From the NCBI GenBank assembly GCA_021286885.1, contig JAJTBM010000103.1, positions 1 to 8,709 on the forward strand: a stretch of 8,709 bases of DNA, written 5' to 3'. This document shows, piece by piece, positions 1 through 6,274 of the stretch. Position 1 is the stretch's first letter. Each line of letters starts with the position of its first letter. A program made the translations under genes and the position numbers. This DNA comes from Rhodocyclales bacterium (GTDB lineage: Bacteria; Pseudomonadota; Gammaproteobacteria; Burkholderiales; Rhodocyclaceae). The notes beneath the pieces were generated by a model. The model was not told the origin of the DNA, did no database searches, and saw only the letters and a list, made by a program, of their open reading frames with translations.

Positions 1-1
1 T

Positions 2-406
2 TTCGCGCCGGTTTATACCCTTTCGGTGGTGAATGAGCGTGAGATTGTTACGCAGTTGGGCACCCAATACGCCCACGGCCTGGGTATTTCCCAGGTGGTT
101 CCCCTGGCGTCTTCCGGTGTGGTGCCCATGAACCGCGAATACCAGGCCCTGCTCAAGAAGTACGGCCCAGCGGATGCCCGGCCCACCGAGCGTAGCCTGG
201 AAGGTTTCGTGTACGCCAAGGTGCTGGTGGAAGCCCTGCGCAAGGCGGGTGCCAAGGCCGGCGATCCGGCGGCCCTTACCAAGGCGCTGGAGGGCATGAA
301 CCTGGATCTGGGCGGCTTCAGCATCAGTTTTGCGCCGGGGCAGCATGAAGGCAGCCGCTATGTGGAACTGACCATGGTGAACCGGTCCGGCGATCTGGTG
401 CGCTGA
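2..406 (+). CDS. ABC transporter substrate-binding protein, LivK-like (C-terminal part, cut by window edge)
   Basis: The reading frame is open from the left edge to a TGA at 404-406, giving about 134 residues, so the N-terminus lies outside the window. It is the C-terminal portion of a type I periplasmic binding protein of the Leu/Ile/Val family. The basis is its close match to the complete gene at 609-1724: by hand alignment about 93 of 132 aligned residues are identical (about 70%). Shared blocks are YTLSV near the start, HGLGISQV, ALLKK, a long AGAKAGDPAA stretch, SFAPGQHEGS and YVELTM near the end. The family captures small ligands, typically branched-chain amino acids, amides or aromatic acids, in the periplasm and hands them to a membrane permease. 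The ligand cannot be told from this fragment. Nothing suggests a pseudogene: the frame is intact and ends at the same place as its paralog. The visible start codons (for example GTG at 26) are internal. Confidence 0.88.
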   Translation, partial: FAPVYTLSVVNEREIVTQLGTQYAHGLGISQVVPLASSGVVPMNREYQALLKKYGPADARPTERSLEGFVYAKVLVEALRKAGAKAGDPAALTKALEGMNLDLGGFSISFAPGQHEGSRYVELTMVNRSGDLVR

Positions 407-442
407 CCCCCGCGTCGGTTGGTCTAAGCGGCCCGGATGAGA

Positions 443-470
443 CCTTTTTTGCACTCCATTGCAGAAAAGG
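443..470. promoter_or_regulatory. Hairpin-forming dyad downstream of the first binding-protein gene
   Basis: The arm CCTTTTTTGCA (443-453) pairs with TGCAGAAAAGG (460-470) over 11 positions with one G-T wobble and a 6-nt loop. Flanking GAGA (439-442) can also pair with TCTC (474-477) across a small bulge. It starts 37 nt after the upstream stop and lies 139 nt before the next ATG. No T-tract follows on the + strand, so it is not a textbook intrinsic terminator. It could be an RNA 3' end structure, a processing site or a protein-binding operator. The sequence shows only the symmetry. Confidence 0.45.
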
Positions 471-539
471 GCGTCTCGAATTGGTGGCGATATACGGAAA
501 TGTTCTGCCTTTAATGCGTTTCGCGTATCTTTCGTTTTC

Positions 540-576
540 GCCCTCGTCGTGCGTGCACAGCACCCATGACGAGGGC
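540..576. promoter_or_regulatory. Inverted repeat in the leader of the second binding-protein gene
   Basis: GCCCTCGTCGTG (540-551) faces CATGACGAGGGC (565-576): 12 paired positions with one G-T wobble and a 13-nt loop. It ends 16 nt before the ribosome binding site of the gene at 609, so it probably lies in the 5' untranslated region or is an operator. A leader hairpin this close to the ribosome binding site could tune mRNA stability or translation. I found no convincing -35/-10 pair between 407 and 590. Confidence 0.45.
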
Positions 577-592
577 TGAAATAAAACACACC

Positions 593-600
593 AAGGAGAG
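593..600 (+). promoter_or_regulatory. Ribosome binding site for the gene at 609
   Basis: AAGGAGAG lies 8 nt before the ATG at 609. It is the strongest Shine-Dalgarno match in the window. It fixes that start codon and suggests a highly translated protein, as is usual for periplasmic binding proteins. Confidence 0.8.
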
Positions 601-608
601 ACAAAATC

Positions 609-1724
609 ATGAATACACTCATCCGGGGCGCCATGCTGGGATTGCTGGCCTGTCCTCTGCTCGCCATGGCGGATTACACCGTCGTGCAGATCACCCCCAT
701 GACTGGCACCCAGGCGGCTACCGGTAAGTTGCTGACCGAAGGGGCCAGCCTGGTTTTCAAGGAGCTGAACGAGAAGGGGGGCATTGCCGGCCAGAAGATC
801 CGCTACGTGGTCCAGGACGATGCCTACAAGCCCGATGAAACCGTCCGTTTGCTCAAACAGGTGGCAGCCGAAAAGCCGGTGGCCCTGCTGGGGCTTACCG
901 GGACAGCCAACGTCAATGCGGCCCTGGAGAGTGGTGCCCTGGAGCAACTGGGCGTGCCGGTGGTGGGGGCCTATACCGGTGCCACCATGATCCGGGAAAA
1001 GAAGCATCCCCAGATCTTCCACCTGCGCGCCTCCTACGCGGCTGAAGTGGAAAAGCTGGTGGAAATGGCCACTACGGTCGGCCAGCAAAAAATTGCGGTG
1101 TTGCACCAGAACGACGGCTTTGGCCAGGATGGCCTGGCCCAGGTCAAGAAATCCCTGGCTGCCCGCAAACTGGCGCCCGTGGCGGTGGCCAGCTATGAGC
1201 GGGGCACGACCCAGATGGGCCCGGCGGTGGAGGCCCTGGCCAAAGCGGATGCTGCAGCTATCATCATGATATCCAGCACCGTGGCTACATCGGCCTTCGT
1301 GAAGGGCTACCGGGAGAAGGGCGGCTTTGCCCAGCTTTACACCCTGTCAGTTAACAGCGAACGGGACATCGTGGCCACTGTTGGGCCCCAGTCCCACGGG
1401 TTGGGCATTTCCCAGGTGTTCCCGGTTCCCAGCGGCGGGAAAATGCCCATGACCCGGGATTATCTGGCGCTCCTCAAAAAGCACGCTCCCGACGCCAAGC
1501 CCAGTGAAGGCAGCCTGGAAGGCTATGTCTACGCTCGGGTGCTGGTGGAGGCCATGCGCCGGGCGGGGGCCAAGGCCGGCGATCCGGCAGCCATCACCAA
1601 GGCTCTCGAAAGCGCTCCCTTCGATCTGGGCGGCTTTACCGTGAGCTTTGCGCCGGGCCAGCATGAGGGCTCCAATTACGTGGAACTCACCATGCTCAAT
1701 CGCAACGGCGAGCTGGTGCGCTGA
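609..1724 (+). CDS. ABC transporter substrate-binding protein, LivK-like (complete, 371 aa)
   Basis: This is a complete periplasmic binding protein of the type I Leu/Ile/Val family (Peripla_BP_6-like). Residues 1-21 form a Sec signal peptide: a short N-region with one Arg, a hydrophobic core, and AMA before Asp22 as the likely cleavage site. A Cys at residue 15 in LLAC is a poor lipobox, so a soluble periplasmic protein is favoured. The mature part opens with VVQITPMTG and a GASLVFKELNEKGGIAGQKI block, which is the family's usual first lobe. The second lobe carries VLHQNDGFGQDGL and then the C-terminal region shared with the upstream paralog. The length (371 aa) is normal. The start is set by the strong ribosome binding site at 593-600. 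The gene is the second of a tandem pair, and no permease or ATPase gene follows it, so it is either an orphan receptor using a transporter encoded elsewhere or part of a longer array to the left. The ligand is unknown. Confidence 0.92.
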   Translation: MNTLIRGAMLGLLACPLLAMADYTVVQITPMTGTQAATGKLLTEGASLVFKELNEKGGIAGQKIRYVVQDDAYKPDETVRLLKQVAAEKPVALLGLTGTANVNAALESGALEQLGVPVVGAYTGATMIREKKHPQIFHLRASYAAEVEKLVEMATTVGQQKIAVLHQNDGFGQDGLAQVKKSLAARKLAPVAVASYERGTTQMGPAVEALAKADAAAIIMISSTVATSAFVKGYREKGGFAQLYTLSVNSERDIVATVGPQSHGLGISQVFPVPSGGKMPMTRDYLALLKKHAPDAKPSEGSLEGYVYARVLVEAMRRAGAKAGDPAAITKALESAPFDLGGFTVSFAPGQHEGSNYVELTMLNRNGELVR

Positions 1725-1740
1725 CCGGTTTGCTCCACAT

Positions 1741-1778
1741 ACGCAAGCCGGCTCCTGCCTGAGGCGCCGGCTTTGCGT
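1741..1778 (+). terminator. Strong hairpin between binding-protein gene and gltX (probable terminator)
   Basis: ACGCAAGCCGGC (1741-1752) pairs with GCCGGCTTTGCGT (1766-1778) with a single bulged T and a 13-nt loop. It begins 17 nt after the stop at 1724. There is no immediate T-run, only scattered T's from about 1790, so termination may be inefficient or Rho-assisted. It also sits over the region of two upstream in-frame start candidates for gltX (TTG 1773, ATG 1782), which argues against them being used. Confidence 0.6.
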
Positions 1779-1814
1779 AAAATGGCAGGTTTTCAGCTTT
1801 CCAGATTGTCTGCC

Positions 1815-3215
1815 ATGGCTTCTACCGTCCGTACCCGCTTCGCCCCCAGCCCCACCGGCTTCCTGCACATCGGTGGTGGCCGCACGGCCCTGTTCTCCTG
1901 GGCCTACGCCCGCCGTCACGCGGGCACCTTCGTGCTGCGGATCGAAGATACCGACGTGGCCCGCTCCACCCCTGAGGCCGTGCAGGCCATCATGGATGGC
2001 ATGAAGTGGCTGGATCTGGGCTGGGACGAAGGCCCCTTCTTCCAGATGCAGCGCATGGAGCGCTACAAGGAAGTCGTCCAGCAGATGCTGGCCGCCGGCC
2101 ACGCCTACCCTTGCTACATGCAGCCCGACGAACTGGACGCCCTGCGCGAAGCCCAGCGCGCCCGGGGCGAGAAGCCCCGTTACGATGGCCGCTGGCGTCC
2201 CGAGGCCGGCAAGGTGCTGCCGGAACCCCCCGCAGGCGTGCAGCCGGTGATCCGCTTCAAGAACCCCACCGAAGGCGTGGTGGCCTGGGATGATCTAGTC
2301 AAGGGCCGCATCGAGATCGCCAACGCCGAAATGGACGACCTCATCATCGCCCGCCCGGATGGCACCCCCACCTACAACTTCTGCGTGGTGGTGGACGATT
2401 GGGACATGGGCATCACCCACGTGATCCGGGGCGATGACCACGTGAACAACACCCCGCGTCAGATCAACATCCTGAAGGCCCTGGGGGGCGAAGTGCCCCA
2501 GTACGCCCACCTCTCCATGATCCTGGGCGACGACGGCCAGAAGCTCTCCAAGCGCCACGGCGCAGTGAGCGTGATGCAGTACCACGAAGACGGCTACCTG
2601 CCCGAAGCCGTGGTGAACTACCTGGCCCGCCTGGGCTGGAGCCACGGGGATGACGAAATCTTCTCCCGCGAGCAGCTGGTCGAATGGTTCGATCTGGACC
2701 ACATCACCCCCTCCGCCGCCCAGTTCAACACCGAAAAACTCAAGTGGCTGAACGCCCACTACATCAAGCAGGCCGATAACGCCCGCCTCGCCGCCGACGC
2801 CACCGAGCGCCTGGCTGCCCGGGGTGTGCAGGTGGCCGCCGTGCCCGCCATTGAAACCCTGGTGGGGCTCTACAAGGAGCGCGTCAGCACCCTGGTGGAG
2901 CTGGCCGATGCGCTGGAGCCCTTCTACATCGACCTGAGCCCGGCCCCCGAGCTGCTCGCCCAGCACCTGACCGACAACGCCAAGGCCGCCCTCGCCACCC
3001 TGCGCGAGAAGCTGGCCGCTGCCGCCTGGGAAAAGGCCGTGCTCAATGCCGCCATCAAGGAAACCTGCACCGCCCACGGTGTGAAGATGCCCCAGGTGGC
3101 CATTCCCCTGCGCGTGGTGCTGCTGGGTCAGCCCCAGAGCCCGTCCATCGATGCCGTGCTGGAAGCTGTGGGACGCGAACTGGTGCTCGCCCGCCTCGAC
3201 AAGGCCCTGGCCTGA
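1815..3215 (+). CDS. gltX: Glutamyl-tRNA synthetase (466 aa)
   Basis: This is a class I aminoacyl-tRNA synthetase that charges tRNA-Glu with glutamate in the cytoplasm. In addition to supplying protein synthesis it provides Glu-tRNA for tetrapyrrole formation. The N-terminal Rossmann catalytic core begins with [16 protein letters not shown]. The HIGH-type signature is HIGG at residues 18-21, and LRIEDTD follows in the expected place. The KMSKS-type loop is KLSKRHG from residue 243. Residues from about 320 form the helical anticodon-binding part, ending in [11 protein letters not shown]. The Cys-rich zinc site seen in some GluRS (as in E. coli) is not evident. The length is typical. I chose ATG 1815 because it places the family-conserved start a few residues in. 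The frame extends up to TTG 1773 and ATG 1782, but those lie in or at the edge of the hairpin at 1741-1778 and add non-conserved residues. The ribosome binding site is weak for all three starts. The gene appears to be monocistronic. Confidence 0.97.
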   Translation: MASTVRTRFAPSPTGFLHIGGGRTALFSWAYARRHAGTFVLRIEDTDVARSTPEAVQAIMDGMKWLDLGWDEGPFFQMQRMERYKEVVQQMLAAGHAYPCYMQPDELDALREAQRARGEKPRYDGRWRPEAGKVLPEPPAGVQPVIRFKNPTEGVVAWDDLVKGRIEIANAEMDDLIIARPDGTPTYNFCVVVDDWDMGITHVIRGDDHVNNTPRQINILKALGGEVPQYAHLSMILGDDGQKLSKRHGAVSVMQYHEDGYLPEAVVNYLARLGWSHGDDEIFSREQLVEWFDLDHITPSAAQFNTEKLKWLNAHYIKQADNARLAADATERLAARGVQVAAVPAIETLVGLYKERVSTLVELADALEPFYIDLSPAPELLAQHLTDNAKAALATLREKLAAAAWEKAVLNAAIKETCTAHGVKMPQVAIPLRVVLLGQPQSPSIDAVLEAVGRELVLARLDKALA

Positions 3216-3237
3216 TCCTGGGCTTGCGGGCTGATTG

Positions 3238-3256
3238 ATCCGGCCCCGTGCCGGAT
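3238..3256 (+). terminator. Small hairpin just downstream of gltX
   Basis: ATCCGGC (3238-3244) pairs perfectly with GCCGGAT (3250-3256) around a 5-nt loop, 22 nt after the gltX stop. No T-tract follows. It lies directly before the larger hairpin at 3266-3291, and together they probably form the 3' end of the gltX mRNA. Confidence 0.45.
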
Positions 3257-3265
3257 GCCATGAAA

Positions 3266-3291
3266 AACGGGGCGCCTGCGGGCGCCCCGTT
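3266..3291 (-). terminator. Bidirectional intrinsic terminator between convergent genes
   Basis: AACGGGGCGCC (3266-3276) and GGCGCCCCGTT (3281-3291) form a perfect 11-bp GC-rich stem with a TGCG tetraloop. A run of A's at 3263-3267 becomes a T-run right after the stem on the minus strand. It is therefore best formed for ending the minus-strand gene that stops at 3329, while also able to block gltX transcription coming the other way. Confidence 0.82.
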
Positions 3292-3328
3292 GTGCTGTGT
3301 GCGGTACGGCAGGGTTGCTGGGCAAAGC

Positions 3329-4117
3329 TCAGAAATTGCCGCTACGCGCCCCGGGCGGAATCCCACCGATCAGCTCGCCGTTGCGCACCCGCACCGGATC
3401 GCCCGGATGCACGCTGGGCGGCTGGGTGAGGGTGAGCACCCGGCGGGTGCCATCTTCCATGCGCACCACCACCTGATACTGGGTGCTGCTGCGCTGCTGG
3501 CGCTCCACCTCGTTGCCGGCCAGCCCGCCGAGCACGGCACCGCCGATCCGGGCCAGCTTCTTGCCCGAGCCTTCACCCACCTGGTTGCCCAGAATGCCGC
3601 CGAGCACGGCGCCACCAATCGCCCCGATGCCGCTGCCTTCTCCCTTCTGCTGCATGGCCTGGATGTTTTCCACCACGCCACACTCCCGGCAGATGGTGGG
3701 TGCAGGGGGCGGCGGCGGAGCGGCCTGGGTTTCGGACGGCGGCGGGGGCAGGCCCGGCGTGCCGGCTAGGGCCTGGGGCGGAGGCGGGTTCGACGGGGCC
3801 TCGGTGTGGGCGGTGGTCGGTTTGCTTACTGGTGCCGGGTGTGGCTGCACCGGCTTGGGCTTGGCCGGGTGGGGCGGTTCGGCAGATTTCTCAAGGGTTT
3901 TTTCTGCGGCTTTCTCGGGCGCAGGTGCCACCACTGGAGCGGGGGCTGGTGCCTCTACCTGGGGCGAGGGCGCCTTGGGGATCACGGCTTCAGGAGGCGG
4001 CGCATCGGCCACGGGCAGGTAGCCCAGCATCTTGACCACCCCGGCCATGCTGGCCACCGTTACAGAAATGGCGGCCACCCAGAGGGCCGGGTGGAGCGGG
4101 GGACGGGAATCGCTCAT
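3329..4117 (-). CDS. Glycine-zipper membrane protein with proline-rich linker (262 aa)
   Basis: This is probably a cell-envelope protein of the glycine-zipper 2TM / 17-kDa surface antigen type (Rick_17kDa_Anti-like). The exact function is unknown. Residues about 11-33 form one N-terminal transmembrane helix. Residues about 38-140 are a Pro/Ala/Lys-rich, low-complexity linker, suited to spanning the periplasm. C143 and C146 form a CREC (CxxC) motif. Residues about 161-203 are the glycine zipper, with two GGAVLGG repeats and a GNQVGEGSGKK turn. The C-terminal part, from about 213, is a small beta-rich region ending in GELIGGIPPGARSGNF. There is no lipobox, so it is tethered to the inner membrane rather than lipidated like SlyB. 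ATG 4117 is preferred. An in-frame TTG at 4135 would add six residues, and neither start has a strong ribosome binding site. The gene converges with gltX and lies 136 nt downstream of mnmC on the same strand. Confidence 0.8.
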   Translation of the reverse strand: MSDSRPPLHPALWVAAISVTVASMAGVVKMLGYLPVADAPPPEAVIPKAPSPQVEAPAPAPVVAPAPEKAAEKTLEKSAEPPHPAKPKPVQPHPAPVSKPTTAHTEAPSNPPPPQALAGTPGLPPPPSETQAAPPPPPAPTICRECGVVENIQAMQQKGEGSGIGAIGGAVLGGILGNQVGEGSGKKLARIGGAVLGGLAGNEVERQQRSSTQYQVVVRMEDGTRRVLTLTQPPSVHPGDPVRVRNGELIGGIPPGARSGNF

Positions 4118-4157
4118 GGGCGTAGGCTCAGACAAAAGGACATGCCCATCCTAACGC

Positions 4158-4184
4158 GCCGGGCTTGCCCCCGGCTGACGTCAG
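4158..4184. promoter_or_regulatory. Adjacent palindromes upstream of the glycine-zipper gene
   Basis: GCCGGG (4158-4163) pairs with CCCGGC (4170-4175). Adjoining it is the perfect 10-bp palindrome CTGACGTCAG (4175-4184). Both lie 41-67 nt before the ATG at 4117 on the minus strand, where a promoter or leader would be expected. I could not place a convincing -35/-10 pair. A regulator site is possible but unproven. Confidence 0.3.
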
Positions 4185-4228
4185 GAATGTGTGCTTACAA
4201 ATGACTGATGCGGGGCGGAATGATGCCG

Positions 4229-4252
4229 GGCGCCAAGACAGACCAAGGCGCC
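4229..4252 (-). terminator. Weak hairpin just after the mnmC stop
   Basis: GGCGCC at 4229-4234 and again at 4247-4252 can pair with a 12-nt loop, 2 nt beyond the mnmC stop codon on the minus strand. With 6 bp, a large loop and no T-tract it is at best a partial terminator, so read-through from mnmC into the glycine-zipper gene remains possible. Confidence 0.3.
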
Positions 4253-4253
4253 G

Positions 4254-6170
4254 TCACTCTTCGTTCCCTTTCTGGGGCCGGGGTGGCTTGAGCAGATAGC
4301 GGGCCGGGTCCAGCGCATCCACCAGATCCTGTTCGAGGGGCAGGGGCTCGCCTTCCAGCTGGCTGGCCAGCAGCTCGCCCATCAGGCTTGCCCACACCAG
4401 CCCTCGGGCGCCGAAGCCCGATACCGCATACAGGCCCGGGTGGCGTTCGATGGCATGGAGGGGCGTCTCTTTGGCCACCGGCTGATGCACCGGCACCGGG
4501 CCCACCATGGGGAGTCGATCTGGCGACGCCGGGCGAAAGCCTACCCGCCCGTCCAGCGCTGCCGGGTCGATGCCAGCGCTGTAGCCGGGCAGGATGAAGT
4601 CCAGCTTTTCCAGGTTTTCCTGGTGCTCGGCCAGGCGCAGCTCGGTGCCTTCATCGTCGGCCATAAAGGTCGCCCCGGCGCAGCGCACCCCATCCACCTC
4701 CGGGCTCACATAGCCCAGACGGCACACCACCATTTTGGGCGCCGAGCCGGCTTCGGCAGGCAGGTGGGACACCTGTCCCCGGGCCAGACGCACCGGCAGC
4801 GCGCCCGCTTCGGGCAACTGGCGGATGCCCACCCCGTTGGCCAGAATCAGTACTGGTGCTTCGGCCAGCACTGCGCCGGACGCATCCAGGGCCTGCCAGC
4901 ATGCCCGGCCAGAGTCCCGCACCAGCTGGGCAACCCGGGTATTGAAGCGGGCTTCCACCCGGTCGCCCGCCGCAGCCAGATTGGCCGCACACAGGCTGGG
5001 GGGCTGTATCCAGCCCCCCTGGGGGAAGAACCATCCCCCCTGGGCCACCGGCCAGCCGATCAAGGCCGTGGCAGCCTCGGGCTCCAGGTACTGGAGATAG
5101 TCGGCGGGGGGCTGGTGGGTTTCCACTACCGCCCGCATCTTGCCCGCCTGTTTGTCGTCCCGGGCCAGATGCAGCACCCCGGTCTGCCCCCAGCGCAGGG
5201 GATGCCCCCCCGCCAGCAGACGGGCCAAGTGTCCCTTGCCATATACAAAACCGGCCCGGGTGATGCGCGCCAGCCGGTTATCGTCCAGGCTGGGCAGCGG
5301 GCGAAACACCCCCGCCCGGTTGCCCGACGCCCCCTGGCCGGGGGCCGCGTTTTCATCCAGCAAGGTGATCTGCCAGCCCCGGGCCGCCAGACGCTCGGCC
5401 ACCGATGTGCCGGCCACCCCGGCGCCCAGTACCAGCGCCCGGCGTTCCCGGGCAGGGGCGGGCGGCGGCGGGGTGTCGTCGGCCAGCCGGCCCGTCAGCA
5501 TCTCCCGCTTGCTGCCAAAGCCCGGCCTGCGTTCCACATGAAAGCCCGCCTCCTGCAAACCGCGCCGCACATGCCCCGTCACCGACCAGGTGGCCAGCGT
5601 GGCGCCCGGCGCCGCCAGCCGACGCAGTTGGGCATACACCGCCGGCGACCATAGCTCCGGATTCTTGGCTGGCGAAAAACCATCCAGATAGAACGCATCC
5701 ACCCGGGCATTGATTTGCGGAAGCAATTCCAGCGCATCGCCCAGACCCAGCGTCAGGGTGACACGGCCATGTTCAAAACTGAGCCGATGCAGGCCGGGCA
5801 CCAAATCTGGCCACTGGGCCTGCAACTGAGCCGCGAGCGGCGCGAGTTCAGGGAAGGCTTCATGCAAGCGGGCCAGGTCTGCGCGGGTGAAGGGGAATTT
5901 CTCGACGGAGATGAAATGCAGTTGGTTCTCTGGGAAGGTCTGATTGCGTTCGTTCCATGTGGACAAAAAATTCAGCCCGATGCCAAACCCTGTTTCAAGA
6001 ATGCCCAGGTTTGCATGGGTTTCAAAATGCCGTGCGCACTCGCACCCTGTCCAGAACACGTGTCTGGACTGTCCAAGACCACTCGTAGAGCTGTGATACA
6101 CGTCTTTGAATGTGTCGGAGTAGGGGGTTCCATCCTGGGTATGGTTTAATTGCGCTGCTTTGATCGGCAT
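4254..6170 (-). CDS. mnmC: Bifunctional tRNA wobble-uridine modification enzyme MnmC (638 aa)
   Basis: In the known pathway MnmE/MnmG place a carboxymethylaminomethyl group on U34 of certain tRNAs. The FAD domain of MnmC removes the carboxymethyl part, and its methyltransferase domain then makes 5-methylaminomethyl-2-thiouridine. Residues 1 to about 228 are the methyltransferase: the opening TPYSDTFKDVYHS block, the SAM-binding GFGIGLNF at 61-68, and DGFSPAKNPELW at 163-174. A Pro-rich linker (about 231-243) follows. The FAD oxidoreductase begins with the dinucleotide-binding GAGVAG at 249-254, has QGGWFFPQGGW in mid-domain, and near the end GFRPASPDRLPMVGPVP and SGFGARGLVW. Length and domain order fit the family. 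The start at 6170 is supported by AGGAA 5-9 nt upstream (6175-6179) and by the conserved N-terminus. GC falls from 75-80% mid-gene to about 51% over the first 80 codons, which is unusual within one gene. Confidence 0.96.
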   Translation of the reverse strand: MPIKAAQLNHTQDGTPYSDTFKDVYHSSTSGLGQSRHVFWTGCECARHFETHANLGILETGFGIGLNFLSTWNERNQTFPENQLHFISVEKFPFTRADLARLHEAFPELAPLAAQLQAQWPDLVPGLHRLSFEHGRVTLTLGLGDALELLPQINARVDAFYLDGFSPAKNPELWSPAVYAQLRRLAAPGATLATWSVTGHVRRGLQEAGFHVERRPGFGSKREMLTGRLADDTPPPPAPARERRALVLGAGVAGTSVAERLAARGWQITLLDENAAPGQGASGNRAGVFRPLPSLDDNRLARITRAGFVYGKGHLARLLAGGHPLRWGQTGVLHLARDDKQAGKMRAVVETHQPPADYLQYLEPEAATALIGWPVAQGGWFFPQGGWIQPPSLCAANLAAAGDRVEARFNTRVAQLVRDSGRACWQALDASGAVLAEAPVLILANGVGIRQLPEAGALPVRLARGQVSHLPAEAGSAPKMVVCRLGYVSPEVDGVRCAGATFMADDEGTELRLAEHQENLEKLDFILPGYSAGIDPAALDGRVGFRPASPDRLPMVGPVPVHQPVAKETPLHAIERHPGLYAVSGFGARGLVWASLMGELLASQLEGEPLPLEQDLVDALDPARYLLKPPRPQKGNEE

Positions 6171-6211
6171 GACGTTCCTGTCTGATTCTGGCGTATCTGG
6201 TGGCGAAATAT

Positions 6212-6241
6212 TTGATCTGGTTTTTCGCGACAGGGTATTAT
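6212..6241 (+). promoter_or_regulatory. Sigma70-like promoter for the polysaccharide export operon
   Basis: TTGATC (6212-6217) and TATTAT (6236-6241) match the -35 and -10 consensus at four and five positions, with an 18-nt spacer. Transcription would begin near 6248, about 27 nt before the wzm ATG at 6275, in the 104-bp gap that also serves divergent mnmC. This placement excludes the in-frame GTG at 6200 as the wzm start. Predicted from sequence only. Confidence 0.5.
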
Positions 6242-6274
6242 TGTAGTCCTCTACGGTGGTGTGATGGTAAGCAA

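Noticed and set aside
642..656. Possible lipoprotein signal (LLAC) in the complete binding protein
   Set aside because: Leu at the -2 position and a very short hydrophobic stretch before the Cys make it a poor lipobox. The AMA site six residues later is a better signal peptidase I site.
324..1106. Minus-strand open frame of 260 codons spanning the gap between the two binding-protein genes
   Set aside because: It overlaps both well-supported + strand genes, including the signal peptide region, and shows no domain or plausible ribosome binding site.
1347..2102. Minus-strand open frame across the end of the binding-protein gene and the start of gltX
   Set aside because: It overlaps two strongly supported genes and the intergenic hairpin, and its translation is a His/Gly-rich shadow.
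2295..3077. Open frame of 260 codons on the minus strand opposite gltX
   Set aside because: It is antisense to the conserved synthetase, its Gly/Val/His-rich composition is typical of a shadow frame, and it has no recognisable motif.
4440..5654. Long open frame of 404 codons on the + strand opposite mnmC
   Set aside because: It is fully antisense to a clear MnmC gene in 75-80% GC sequence, where stop codons are rare in other frames. Its translation is low-complexity and matches no family I recognise.
6200..6274. N-terminal extension of wzm from GTG 6200
   Set aside because: The extra 25 residues are not like the family, they overlap the predicted promoter, and a normal-length protein starts at ATG 6275.
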